NCBI GenBank assembly: GCA_025355395.1 | Contig: JANXZT010000509.1 | Coordinates: 1 to 13,103 of the forward strand | Origin: Betaproteobacteria bacterium | Lineage (GTDB): Bacteria; Pseudomonadota; Gammaproteobacteria; Burkholderiales; Casimicrobiaceae | Length of the DNA: 13,103 bases | Direction: 5' to 3' | Shown: positions 5,577 through 13,103 of the stretch, piece by piece | Numbering within the stretch: position 1 is the first letter of the stretch | Layout: every line of letters starts with the position of its first letter | Program-made: the position numbers and the translations under genes | Notes under the pieces: model-generated | What the model saw: only the letters and a program-made list of their open reading frames with translations | Databases searched by the model: none | What the model was told of the DNA's origin: nothing

Positions 5577-8099
5577 ATGTCGCTGGGAATGCCAGCCCCG
5601 GCTTCGCGCAACGCGCTGTGTCCCTGCGGCAGCGGCAAGCGCTACAAGGCCTGTCACGGCGGCATCCACGACGCCGCCTCCAGCCCCGGTGCGCTCGCGG
5701 CGCAGGCGCAGGTGCGCTTAGACGCCAAGGACCACGACGGTGCCGTGGCAATCGCGGAGGATCTACTCGCGCAACATCCCGAACACCCGGATGCGTTGCG
5801 CATTCTTGCGCTGGTGGCGTACGAGCGCGGCCACCCCGAGGACGCGCTGCCGCTCCTGCTTCGCGCCGCACGCGCCCTGCCACGCCATCCCCTGCCGGCC
5901 GCCGCCCAGTACGCGGTGTGGACGGCCCTCAACTTCATGTTTACGCAGGCGCTGGCGGGCCTCGATGTCGCGCGTGCTGGAACGTTGCGCGCCGACTACG
6001 CTGCCGTGATCGCGCAGCGCTCCGGTGCAGGGGAAGAGCCGCCGCCGCTCGTGAGCGTGATCGTCGTCGCCGGCGCCTTCCCGGAGCGGACCGAGCGCGC
6101 CATCGCCGCGGTGCGCGCGCAAGCTTACCGACCGATCGAGCTCGTCCGGGTGCACGATGCGAACGCTGCGCTGCCCGCCTCGATGCGAGCCGCGGAAGGC
6201 GACACGGGTCTCGCCCAACAGTTGATCGCCGTCGCCCCCGATGCCGGGCTTTCCGCACGCCTCAACGCCGGGGTGCGCGCGAGCCGCGGCACGTTCGTCG
6301 CCATCCTGGAAAGCGATCAGCTGCATGCCCCCGAGCGCATAGCGGTGCTCGTGGAGGCGGTGCTCGCCCGGGGCGCAGCGTGGGGCTTCACCGACGCCCG
6401 CTTCATGGACGCCGCGGGGCAACCGGTGAGCGCCGCTGCGGACCCGCGCGTCGGGCCGCTGCGCACGTTGCTCGAAGCCATCCCCGAGGCCGACTCGATC
6501 GGTCACGCACTTTTCCACCAGGAGTTCGTCGCGCTCGGGGCGAGCAATCTCTTTTTCCGGCGCGCCCTCTTCGATGCGCTCGACGGCTTCCGCGACCTTC
6601 CGATGGTTTACGCTTGGGATTTCGCGCTGCGCGCCGTGTGGCTTGCCGAGCCAGTGCACGTCGCGCGACCGCTGTACTTGCACCGGATCCCGGCCGAACC
6701 CACGGTCACGCAAGACGCGCGTGAGCGGGCCCAGGTGGCGATGTTTGCGGAGTATTACGCGCGGGTCTGCCGCGAGGAGAATGTTCCGGCCAATCCGTTC
6801 GCACCCTGCATGGCCGTGTGGGGGCTGCATTTTCTCAAGACGCCGTTCCAGACGGGCCATGTCCTCGCCTTCCCGCTGGACGAGCTCGATCGTCTGGCCG
6901 CGCTGGTGCTCGAGCGCCGCAAGGCAACGGCGGCAACGGTGCTGACGCCCGGCCTCAACCTCGTGGGCTTCGTGTTCGGGGAGTTCGGCCTGGGCGAGAG
7001 CCTGCGCGCGCTCGCCGGCGCGTGCGACAGCGGCGGCATTCCGTTCGTCGTGAAGGACGTCGACATGCGCCTGCGCTCACGGCAGGCCGATCGCACGGTC
7101 GCGCATCATGTGTCGGACGTACTGCGGCATCACGTGTCGCTCTATTGCCTCAATCCCGACATGCTGAAGCCCGTGCACGCCTTGATGGCGACGACGACGG
7201 CGCTCGGCGGCTACAACATCGGCTACTGGTACTGGGAGCTCGAGACACTGCCGCGCTCGTGGGATGAGGCGCTCGCGCGGGTGGACGAGATCTGGGTCGC
7301 CAGCGAGTTCGTCGCCGAGGCGATGCGCCGGGCGTGCGATCGCCTGGTGGTGAAAGTGCCGCCGCCGATCGAGGTGCGTCTCGCGCGGAGCTATCGGCGA
7401 GCCGAGTTCGATCTTCCCGACGATCAGTTCCTGTTCCTCTTCAGCTTCGACTTCAATTCGTTCAGCAAGCGCAAGAATCCGGAGGCCACGATCGACGCGT
7501 TTCGGCAGGCATTCCCGAGGGGACGCGACGACGTCGGGCTGGTGGTGAAGTCAATCAATGGCATGGTGCAGCCCGGGAAGCTGCAGGCGCTGATGGCGCA
7601 CGCGGAAGGCGACCCGCGCGTCCTGCTGCGCGACGGCTTCCTGTCCCGGGATGAGGTATCCGGGCTCGAAAGCGTTGTCGATGCCTACGTGTCGCTGCAT
7701 CGTGCCGAAGGGCTCGGGCTGGGGCTCGCCGAGTCGATGTACCTCGGCAAGCCGGTGATCGGTACGGCGTATTCCGGCAACCTTGAGTTCATGACGCCCG
7801 ACAACAGTTGTCTCGTCGACTACCGGATGGTGCCCATCGCCCGCGGCGAGTATCTCTACGACGACCCGCGCTTCCAATGGGCGGATCCCGACGTGGAGCA
7901 GGGCGCCGCGTGGATGCGGCGCCTCGCCGACGACGCGGCCTTTCGCACGCGCATCGCCCGCGCGGGACAGGAGACGATCCGCAGGAGGTTCAACCGCGAG
8001 CGCACTGCGGCGCTGATGCGCGTGCGGCTCGAGGTTCTGGGTGTGCGGGAGCGGCCCGGCACTACCGAAGCCGGCCGCGTCGTGGCGGAGGCCAGGTGA
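5577..8099 (+). CDS. SEC-C/TPR protein with two glycosyltransferase domains
   Basis: An 840-residue multidomain protein, predicted cytoplasmic. Residues 13-28 are a SEC-C zinc motif (C15, C17, C26, H27 in CPCGSG...CHGG). Residues about 33-120 are Ala/Leu-rich helices of TPR type. Residues about 158-390 resemble a GT2 (GT-A) glycosyltransferase (VSVIVVAGAF, RAQAYRPIELV), with ESD at 245-247 in the place of the usual DxD. Residues about 455-835 form a GT-B domain of GT4 type: GEFGLGESLRAL near the start, NIGYWYWELE, and the E-x7-E pair E711/E719 in EGLGLGLAE. No signal peptide or membrane helix is seen. It likely transfers sugars to a surface glycan or protein; donor and acceptor cannot be told. 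It starts immediately after the dnaB stop; ATG 5589 is an alternative start. Confidence 0.85.
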   Translation: MSLGMPAPASRNALCPCGSGKRYKACHGGIHDAASSPGALAAQAQVRLDAKDHDGAVAIAEDLLAQHPEHPDALRILALVAYERGHPEDALPLLLRAARALPRHPLPAAAQYAVWTALNFMFTQALAGLDVARAGTLRADYAAVIAQRSGAGEEPPPLVSVIVVAGAFPERTERAIAAVRAQAYRPIELVRVHDANAALPASMRAAEGDTGLAQQLIAVAPDAGLSARLNAGVRASRGTFVAILESDQLHAPERIAVLVEAVLARGAAWGFTDARFMDAAGQPVSAAADPRVGPLRTLLEAIPEADSIGHALFHQEFVALGASNLFFRRALFDALDGFRDLPMVYAWDFALRAVWLAEPVHVARPLYLHRIPAEPTVTQDARERAQVAMFAEYYARVCREENVPANPFAPCMAVWGLHFLKTPFQTGHVLAFPLDELDRLAALVLERRKATAATVLTPGLNLVGFVFGEFGLGESLRALAGACDSGGIPFVVKDVDMRLRSRQADRTVAHHVSDVLRHHVSLYCLNPDMLKPVHALMATTTALGGYNIGYWYWELETLPRSWDEALARVDEIWVASEFVAEAMRRACDRLVVKVPPPIEVRLARSYRRAEFDLPDDQFLFLFSFDFNSFSKRKNPEATIDAFRQAFPRGRDDVGLVVKSINGMVQPGKLQALMAHAEGDPRVLLRDGFLSRDEVSGLESVVDAYVSLHRAEGLGLGLAESMYLGKPVIGTAYSGNLEFMTPDNSCLVDYRMVPIARGEYLYDDPRFQWADPDVEQGAAWMRRLADDAAFRTRIARAGQETIRRRFNRERTAALMRVRLEVLGVRERPGTTEAGRVVAEAR

Positions 8100-9037
8100 T
8101 GGACGAAGCGGCACGGCTCGAGGAGATCCTCGCCCGCATCCGGCGCATCGAGGACGCCGTGGGGAAGGTTTCCGCCGCGCTCGGGGCGCTGACGCAGTCG
8201 TATCAGCAGGGCATCAGCGACATCCTGTTCTCCCAGGTCGCTTACTTGGGCGACCACCGGGCACTCACCTATCTCCATACGGGACAGAAGCTTTTCGTCG
8301 ACACGCGCAGCGTCGACATCGGCACCCATCTCATGTACGGCGGCCGCTGGGAGCAGAATTACGCGACCGCCTTCCTGCGGCTCCTGAAGCCCGGCGACAC
8401 CGTGCTCGACATCGGATCGAACCATGGGGTGTATGCGCTGCTCGCCGCCACGCGAATCACGCCTGGCGGCCACATCTTCGCCTTCGAGCCCAGCCGCAGC
8501 TTCTACGATCTCATCTGCGCATCGGTAAGCGTGAACGGCATCGAGCATCTGGTGACCATCGAGCAGCACGCGGTGGCGGACCGGGCCCGCACCACGACAC
8601 TCGTCGCCAACGCGCAGTGGTCGGGCGGAGCGCACCTCGAGGCGCAACCGGGTGCCGAAGATCCCGTTGACCCGGCGCGGCCGGTGGCCAGCGAGACGAT
8701 CGAGTGCATCGCGCTCGACGACTACTTCGCGGATCCCGCACAGCAAGTCGATGTCATCAAGATGGACATCGAGGGCGCCGAGGGTCTCGCCCTCAAGGGC
8801 ATGGCCAAGCTCGTCGACCGCTCCACGAGCTTGAAGCTCCTCATGGAATTCAGCCCGCGGATGATGGCGCGCTTCGAGTGCGGCGCCGACTACGTGGTCG
8901 ACTTCCTCGACTCCCGCGGCTTCATGTGCTGGACGGTCAACGCCGACGGCAGCCTCGCGCCCGCACGCTGGCAAAGCCTGCTGGCGGACCCGAACGCCAT
9001 CTGCAACATCGTCGTGTCGCGGCAGGGGCTCGGCTAG
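8099..9037 (+). CDS. FkbM-family SAM-dependent methyltransferase
   Basis: A 312-residue protein that probably O-methylates a sugar or similar hydroxyl using S-adenosylmethionine. Residues 1-32 form a likely short coiled coil (heptad-like RLEEILARIRRIEDAV). The SAM-binding loop is VLDIGSNHG at 102-110 (D104, G106, N108), followed by the acidic FAFEPS strand end. The FkbM hallmark VIKMDIEGAE lies at 219-228 (D223, E225). The ATG at 8099 overlaps the TGA of the glycosyltransferase by one base (TGATG), so translation is coupled and the two enzymes probably act on the same glycan. The open frame extends upstream to 7808 inside the neighbour, but only the ATG at 8099 fits. It ends 37 bases from the convergent phoH gene with no clear terminator. 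Confidence 0.88.
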   Translation: MDEAARLEEILARIRRIEDAVGKVSAALGALTQSYQQGISDILFSQVAYLGDHRALTYLHTGQKLFVDTRSVDIGTHLMYGGRWEQNYATAFLRLLKPGDTVLDIGSNHGVYALLAATRITPGGHIFAFEPSRSFYDLICASVSVNGIEHLVTIEQHAVADRARTTTLVANAQWSGGAHLEAQPGAEDPVDPARPVASETIECIALDDYFADPAQQVDVIKMDIEGAEGLALKGMAKLVDRSTSLKLLMEFSPRMMARFECGADYVVDFLDSRGFMCWTVNADGSLAPARWQSLLADPNAICNIVVSRQGLG

Positions 9038-9074
9038 GGGCACGCCAATAGGGCGCAGTGCGCGCGCGCTGCCG

Positions 9075-10559
9075 CTACAGGATGTCCGCCGCGTGATCGG
9101 CAAGGCGCGAGCGCTCCCCACGCTGCAGCGTTACGTGCCCCGAGTGCTCCCAGCCCTTGAAGCGGTCGACCACGTAGGCAATTCCGGAGCTGCCTTCGGT
9201 CAGATAGGGTGTGTCGATCTGCGCGATGTTGCCGAGGCAGATCACCTTGGTGCCCGGACCCGCGCGCGTCACCAGGGTCTTCATCTGCTTCGGCGTGAGA
9301 TTCTGCGCTTCGTCGATGATCAGGAACTTGTTGATGAAGGTGCGCCCGCGCATGAAGTTGAGCGACTTCACCTTGATGCGGGAGCGGATGAGATCGCGGG
9401 TGGCCGCGCGGCCCCATTCGCCGGCCTCGTCGTCGGTTTTGTTGAGCACATCGAGATTGTCCTCGAGCGCCCCCATCCATGGATTCATCTTCTCTTCTTC
9501 GGTTCCCGGGAGGAATCCGATGTCCTCACCGACCGGCACCGTCACGCGGGTCATGATGATCTCGGAGTACACCTTGAACTCGAGGGTCAGCATGAGCCCT
9601 GCGGCCAAGGTGAGGAGCGTCTTTCCGGTTCCGGCCTGCCCCAGCAGCGAAACAAAGTCGATCTCCGGATTCATGAGCAGGTTGAGCGCGAAGTTCTGCT
9701 CCCGGTTGCGGGCAATGATGCCCCACACGTTGTTCTTCTGGTGGGTGTAATCCTTGAGCGTCTGGAGCACGGCCGTGCGTCCGTTCAACTCGCGCACGGT
9801 CGCATATAACGGGGCTTCGCCGGGCTTTTCCTGATAAACGAATTCGTTCACGAGCAACGACGGAACAAGCGGTCCGGCGAGGCGGTAGAAGGTGTGGCCG
9901 CCCTGTTGCCACGATTCCATGCCCTTGCCGTGACGGTCCCAGAAATCCGCGGGCAGCTCACGCATGCCGCTGTACAGGAGCTCGGTGTCCTCGAGCACCT
10001 TGTCATTGGTGTAATCCTCGGCGGCAATGCCAAGCGCGCGCGCCTTGATGCGCATGTTGATGTCCTTGGACACCAGAATGACGCTGCGCTTGGCGTGGGT
10101 GCGCTGGAGATGCATCACCACGGCGAGGATCTGGTTATCGACCTTGCCGTTGGCAAGCGATGCGGGCAGCTCGGTGGTGATGGCCTCGGTCTGCAGGAAC
10201 AGTCGGCCGGTCGCGGCGCCTCCGGACTTGGTTTCGAGATCGATGCCCTCGGCGATCCCGTTGGGCATCGCGGTGACCAGATCATCGAGGAATCGCGATA
10301 CCTGCCGCGCGTTGCGCGCGACCTCGGTCATGCCTTTTTTGTTGTTGTCGAGCTCCTCGAGGGTGAGGATCGGCAGATAGATATCGTGTTCTTCGAAACG
10401 GAAGAGGCTCGTGGGATCGTGCATCAGCACGTTGGTGTCGAGCACGAAGAGCTTGGTGATCGTGTAAAGGCGAGGAGTCTGGCCGATTTTGTTCGAGGTC
10501 CTGGCGATCTTGCGGGCGACGAGGGTGAGGGGCGCGGGGCGGATCTTGCGCTCGACCAT
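9075..10559 (-). CDS. PIN-domain PhoH-like ATPase (PhoH2 type)
   Basis: A 494-residue cytoplasmic protein combining an RNase-like PIN domain with a PhoH P-loop ATPase. This family has been described as an RNA helicase/ribonuclease; its substrates are poorly known. The PIN domain spans about 36-185, with acidic residues D41 (LDTNVLMHD), E68/E69 (TLEELDNNKKG) and D166 (LVSKDINMR). The PhoH domain spans about 275-490: Walker A GQAGTGKT at 307-314 (K313) and Walker B FLIIDEAQN with D416/E417. Both active sites look intact. The ATG at 10559 is preceded by AAAGGAGG with only three bases between, tighter than usual, but no other start fits. It converges with the methyltransferase gene; a broken peroxiredoxin lies upstream. 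Confidence 0.93.
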   Translation of the reverse strand: MVERKIRPAPLTLVARKIARTSNKIGQTPRLYTITKLFVLDTNVLMHDPTSLFRFEEHDIYLPILTLEELDNNKKGMTEVARNARQVSRFLDDLVTAMPNGIAEGIDLETKSGGAATGRLFLQTEAITTELPASLANGKVDNQILAVVMHLQRTHAKRSVILVSKDINMRIKARALGIAAEDYTNDKVLEDTELLYSGMRELPADFWDRHGKGMESWQQGGHTFYRLAGPLVPSLLVNEFVYQEKPGEAPLYATVRELNGRTAVLQTLKDYTHQKNNVWGIIARNREQNFALNLLMNPEIDFVSLLGQAGTGKTLLTLAAGLMLTLEFKVYSEIIMTRVTVPVGEDIGFLPGTEEEKMNPWMGALEDNLDVLNKTDDEAGEWGRAATRDLIRSRIKVKSLNFMRGRTFINKFLIIDEAQNLTPKQMKTLVTRAGPGTKVICLGNIAQIDTPYLTEGSSGIAYVVDRFKGWEHSGHVTLQRGERSRLADHAADIL

Positions 10560-10606
10560 GGGCCTCCTTTGGGGCGCGGGTTGAATTTACATAACGACTG
10601 CGGCTT

Positions 10607-10636
10607 ATGCTAGACCCTTACCGGACGCGAACACAA
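10607..10636 (-). promoter_or_regulatory. Possible promoter of the PIN-PhoH gene
   Basis: On the minus strand TTGTGT (10636-10631) and TAGCAT (10612-10607) are separated by 18 bases, a moderate sigma-70 match about 47 bases before the start codon. The call rests on this match alone. Confidence 0.35.
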
Positions 10637-10709
10637 GCTATTGACGATCGGCCCCGGGGCCGGATGAATGATGATGTGGTATCGGCGTGCGACACCTGGC
10701 CCGGCTTCA

Positions 10710-11019
10710 TCATCGTCCACCGAGGCTGCGCACCGCGGCCAGAACCTCCTTTACATGCCCGGGCACGTTGACCGCACGCCATTCGCGCACGAGCATACGC
10801 GCGCCATCGATCAGGAACGTGCTGCGTTCCAGACCGCGCGCCTTTTTTCCGTACATGTTTTTTTACCCGGATCACGTCGAATTGCGTACACAGCAATTCG
10901 TCGGCATCCGAGATGAGCTCGAACGGAAAGTCCATTCTGGCCTTGAAGCTTTCGTGCGACCTGATGCTGTCCCGCGAAACGCCGGCAACGATGGCGCCCG
11001 CCGTCGTGAACTTTGCCAT
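10710..11019 (-). pseudogene. bcp: Truncated, frameshifted Bcp/PrxQ peroxiredoxin
   Basis: Thiol peroxidases of this type reduce hydrogen and lipid peroxides through an N-terminal cysteine in a TPGCT-like motif. Here only the C-terminal two thirds remain, in two frames. The first (about 11019-10865) reads KFTTAGAIVAGVSRDS and then a segment containing FPFELISDADELLC and FDVI, diagnostic of the family. The frame then shifts at a run of seven T on the plus strand (10858-10864), and the rest continues as KNMYGKKARGLERSTFLIDG and VPGHVKEVLAAV to a TGA at 10710-10712. Removing one base from the run would restore the frame. The N-terminal 55-60 residues with the active-site cysteine are absent; the arnD 3' end lies there instead. 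The loss means no function, whatever the origin of the frameshift. Confidence 0.85.
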
Positions 11020-11071
11020 TCCCGTCATGTGTCTGCGACAGGCAAAGAGCGCCCGCGCGGGTTGGAATCGA

Positions 11072-12004
11072 TTAAGCCGCCTGCGCCAGGTCGATGTCAC
11101 CCAGGAATTCCTGTCCTTGGACGAACACGGTGCCGGAGCGGCCGGGGATGGTGCCTGCCCCGACGTCGCATCGTGGCAATGCCTCCCCCTCCAGGCTCTC
11201 GAACAGGGTTCGCGTCGAGCCAAGCGTGAAACCTTGCCCCTTCCATCCTGCCATCAGCTGCTCCAGGACCGGTGCGAGCCGCATGCCTTCGAGCTCGGCG
11301 TGCATCGTGAACACGTGGCCCGTCGCGGCAGGCGCCGCGGTGTAGGCCAACAAATGCGCCGCAACATTTGCCTCGGTGATGCCGTCGCGACCGATGAGCT
11401 CGTCCAGTGTCGGCAGCGTGGTCGGCAATTGCGGGCAACGTACCAGCTCGCCGTTCCAGACCGGAAGATGAGGGCTGATGCCGCGACCATCCGAGCAGTA
11501 GTCGAATCCGAGGCGCTGGGTGAGCCGCAGCGCGTGCACGTTCATCTGCCAGCCCGCGGCGCCGTGGGTGCGGGGATCGGCCTTGAAGATCTCCGTGAAA
11601 CGATCGCACGCGCGCTGCATTTCGGCGGCGGTCCATGCCGCATCGGCGCGCGCCACGCCATCCTGCCAGCGGATGTGATCCCAGCAATGGATGCCAACCT
11701 CGAAGCCCGCATCGCGAACACCGCGCATCACCTCCGCGCCGCGCCGGCCGATGTCGGGCGCCGGCAGGACCGTGCCATAAAGAAGGGTGCGCACGCCGTA
11801 GTGCTTGACCACCGATGTTCGCCGCACTTTGCCCACAAACCCGGGACGGAATACGCGCTTGATGGCGCGGCCCGTGTGATCCGGTCCGAGGCTCCACAGG
11901 AATGTGGCGCCGGCGCGGTGCTTGCGCAAGAGGGCGAGCAATGCCGGCACACCCTCGCGGGTGCCGCGCAGCGTGTCGACATCGATCTTGAGGGCGAGAT
12001 TCAT
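11072..12004 (-). CDS. arnD: Ara4FN-undecaprenyl phosphate deformylase (ArnD)
   Basis: ArnD removes the formyl group from 4-deoxy-4-formamido-L-arabinose carried on undecaprenyl phosphate, giving the Ara4N donor that is later attached to lipid A and confers resistance to cationic peptides and polymyxin. The 310-residue protein is a NodB-type polysaccharide deacetylase. It starts MNLALKIDVDTLRGTREGVP, with metal-ligand D8/D10, and the HCWDH motif lies at 106-110. AAGWQMN, PTLDELIGRDGI and FTMHAELEG also match E. coli ArnD (296 residues). The ATG at 12004 is chosen over the TTG at 12007; no clear Shine-Dalgarno is seen. It lies 46 bases downstream of the decarboxylase gene, in the same direction, and its 3' end borders the broken peroxiredoxin. 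ArnT does not follow, as it would in many arn operons. Confidence 0.9.
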   Translation of the reverse strand: MNLALKIDVDTLRGTREGVPALLALLRKHRAGATFLWSLGPDHTGRAIKRVFRPGFVGKVRRTSVVKHYGVRTLLYGTVLPAPDIGRRGAEVMRGVRDAGFEVGIHCWDHIRWQDGVARADAAWTAAEMQRACDRFTEIFKADPRTHGAAGWQMNVHALRLTQRLGFDYCSDGRGISPHLPVWNGELVRCPQLPTTLPTLDELIGRDGITEANVAAHLLAYTAAPAATGHVFTMHAELEGMRLAPVLEQLMAGWKGQGFTLGSTRTLFESLEGEALPRCDVGAGTIPGRSGTVFVQGQEFLGDIDLAQAA

Positions 12005-12050
12005 CAACGCGAAGGCGCGACGCGGTGCGCGGCCGAACGATTCCGGGAGA
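12005..12050 (-). other. Short spacer between arnA-type gene and arnD
   Basis: 46 bases without a terminator or promoter match, consistent with one transcript. No good ribosome-binding site for arnD is visible, which suggests translation coupled loosely to the upstream gene or weak expression. Confidence 0.4.
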
Positions 12051-13094
12051 TCAATCGACCAGGAGCCTTGCCTGCGCGACCTGACCGCGGTAGGCGTCGA
12101 AGATGCGTATCAGGGCTTCGTCCATCGGCACCTGCGGCTTCCAGTCGAGATCGATCGACGTGTTGTCGATCTTCGGCACCCGATTTTGCACGTCCTGGTA
12201 GCCCTTGCCGTAGTACTCGCCGGCGGTGGTCTCGACGAGCCGGACCATGCTCGCGTTGTCGCGATATTCCGGATAGCGCGCAGCCAGGGCCAGCATCATG
12301 GTGGCAAGCTCGCGCACCGAGTAATTGTTGGCGGGATTGCCGATGTTATAGATCTTTCCACTGGCGACACCACCCCGATTGGCAATGATCTTCATCAGCG
12401 CCGCGATGACATCATCGATGTAGGTGAACGCGCGCTTCTGGGTGCCGCCATCGACCAGCTTGATGTCTTCGCCCCGCAGGATATGTCCCAGGAACTGGGT
12501 GATGACCCGCGAGCTGCCTTCCTTGGCGGTATTGATCGAATCGAGCCCTGAACCGATCCAGTTGAACGGCCGGAAGAGGGTGTAGTCGAGCCCTTCCTGC
12601 ATGCCGTACGCGTGGATGACGCGGTCCATGAGCTGCTTGGCGCACGAATAGATCCAGCGCGGCTTGTTGATCGGCCCGAGCACCAATTCGGAGGACTCGG
12701 AATCGAACTCGGCGTCGGTGCACATTCCGTAGACTTCGGAGGTGGAGGGAAAGATGATGCGCTTCTTGTGCCGTACGCAGTGCCGCACGATCGGCAGGTT
12801 CGCCTCGAAGTCGAGCTCGAACACGCGCAGCGGCTCGCGCACGTATGTGGCCGGCGTGGCAATCGCCACCAGCGGCAGCACCGTATCGCATTTCTTGATG
12901 TGATACTCGATCCACTCCTTGTTGATCGTGATGTCGCCCTCGAAGAACCGGAAACGCTGGTCCACGATCAGGTCCCCGATGCGATCGGCCTGCATGTCCA
13001 TGCCATGGATTTCCCAATCAGTCTCCGCGAGGATGCGATTGGAGAGATGGTGGCCGATGAAGCCGTTGACGCCGAGGATCAGGACTTTTTTCAT
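12051..13094 (-). CDS. arnA: UDP-glucuronic acid decarboxylase, stand-alone ArnA C-terminal type
   Basis: Oxidises and decarboxylates UDP-glucuronic acid to the UDP-4-keto-pentose used to make Ara4N. The 347-residue short-chain dehydrogenase-type enzyme matches the C-terminal half of E. coli ArnA. The NAD-binding GVNGFIG is at 8-14. STSEVYG contains S119/E120, equivalent to the catalytic Ser433/Glu434 of E. coli; Y149 and K153 form the YxxxK pair, and R221 (TQKRAF) matches Arg619. PRWIYS and YYGKGYQDVQ are also family hallmarks. The formyltransferase half of the E. coli fusion is absent, so a separate formyltransferase is expected beyond the window. The ATG at 13094 fits the family start exactly. 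It is upstream of arnD in the same orientation and presumably shares its transcript. Confidence 0.92.
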   Translation of the reverse strand: MKKVLILGVNGFIGHHLSNRILAETDWEIHGMDMQADRIGDLIVDQRFRFFEGDITINKEWIEYHIKKCDTVLPLVAIATPATYVREPLRVFELDFEANLPIVRHCVRHKKRIIFPSTSEVYGMCTDAEFDSESSELVLGPINKPRWIYSCAKQLMDRVIHAYGMQEGLDYTLFRPFNWIGSGLDSINTAKEGSSRVITQFLGHILRGEDIKLVDGGTQKRAFTYIDDVIAALMKIIANRGGVASGKIYNIGNPANNYSVRELATMMLALAARYPEYRDNASMVRLVETTAGEYYGKGYQDVQNRVPKIDNTSIDLDWKPQVPMDEALIRIFDAYRGQVAQARLLVD

Positions 13095-13103
13095 GGCAGG
13101 AAA

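Noticed and set aside
5573..6724. Arg/Ala-rich plus-strand frame over the glycosyltransferase
   Set aside because: Low-complexity shadow of the real frame; the glycosyltransferase frame shows domain motifs.
9038..9074. Terminator between the convergent methyltransferase and phoH genes
   Set aside because: The GC-rich alternating stretch forms only imperfect stems and has no T tract on either strand.
7856..9121. Long minus-strand frame opposite the glycosyltransferase and methyltransferase
   Set aside because: Antisense to genes with conserved SAM and GT motifs; no motif of its own.
10858..10864. Programmed frameshift at the A7 run in the peroxiredoxin
   Set aside because: Restoring the frame needs a +1 shift, not the -1 slip typical of A-rich slippery sites, and the protein already lacks its active-site half.
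10913..12388. 491-residue plus-strand frame opposite arnD and the decarboxylase
   Set aside because: Antisense shadow of two well-recognised genes in GC-rich DNA.

Overview
The window is GC-rich chromosomal DNA, most likely from a betaproteobacterium. The evidence is the ribosomal operon order rpsF-priB-rpsR-rplI (priB in this position is typical of beta- and gammaproteobacteria), dnaB directly after rplI, and the closest recognisable versions of the proteins. The genus cannot be told from the sequence alone.

Layout. (1) 1-600: a gene remnant at the left edge, a small membrane protein of the CBU_0592 type (minus strand), and an unexplained lower-GC stretch. (2) About 601-2291: an insertion sequence with one DDE (rve-type) transposase on the minus strand and GATAG-tipped inverted ends; the right end carries two copies of the end repeat 36 bp apart. 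(3) 2292-4138: a promoter only 2 bp beyond the IS, a leader with a plausible S6:S18-type regulatory hairpin, then rpsF-priB-rpsR-rplI and a clear intrinsic terminator. S6 has a long Gly-Asp-Arg-rich tail. (4) 4209-9037: dnaB, then with no gap a large SEC-C/TPR/glycosyltransferase protein, then an FkbM-type methyltransferase overlapping it by one base. (5) 9075-10559 (minus): a PIN-PhoH ATPase. (6) 10710-11019 (minus): a broken peroxiredoxin (Bcp/PrxQ type) lacking its N-terminal active-site half and carrying a one-base frameshift in an A7 run. (7) 11072-13094 (minus): arnD and a stand-alone UDP-glucuronate decarboxylase equivalent to the C-terminal half of ArnA, the exposed end of a lipid A aminoarabinose gene set that must continue beyond the right edge.

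How they work together. The centre is informational housekeeping (ribosome, primosome, helicase). Around it sit envelope and surface-glycan functions: a glycosyltransferase plus methyltransferase pair transcribed with dnaB, and Ara4N lipid A modification genes. The IS next to the rpsF promoter and the truncated peroxiredoxin at the arnD junction show that both flanks have been rearranged. No CRISPR array, tRNA or rRNA was seen. The least ordinary features are the SEC-C-tagged glycosyltransferase fused behind dnaB, the S6 tail and leader, and the rearrangement scars.
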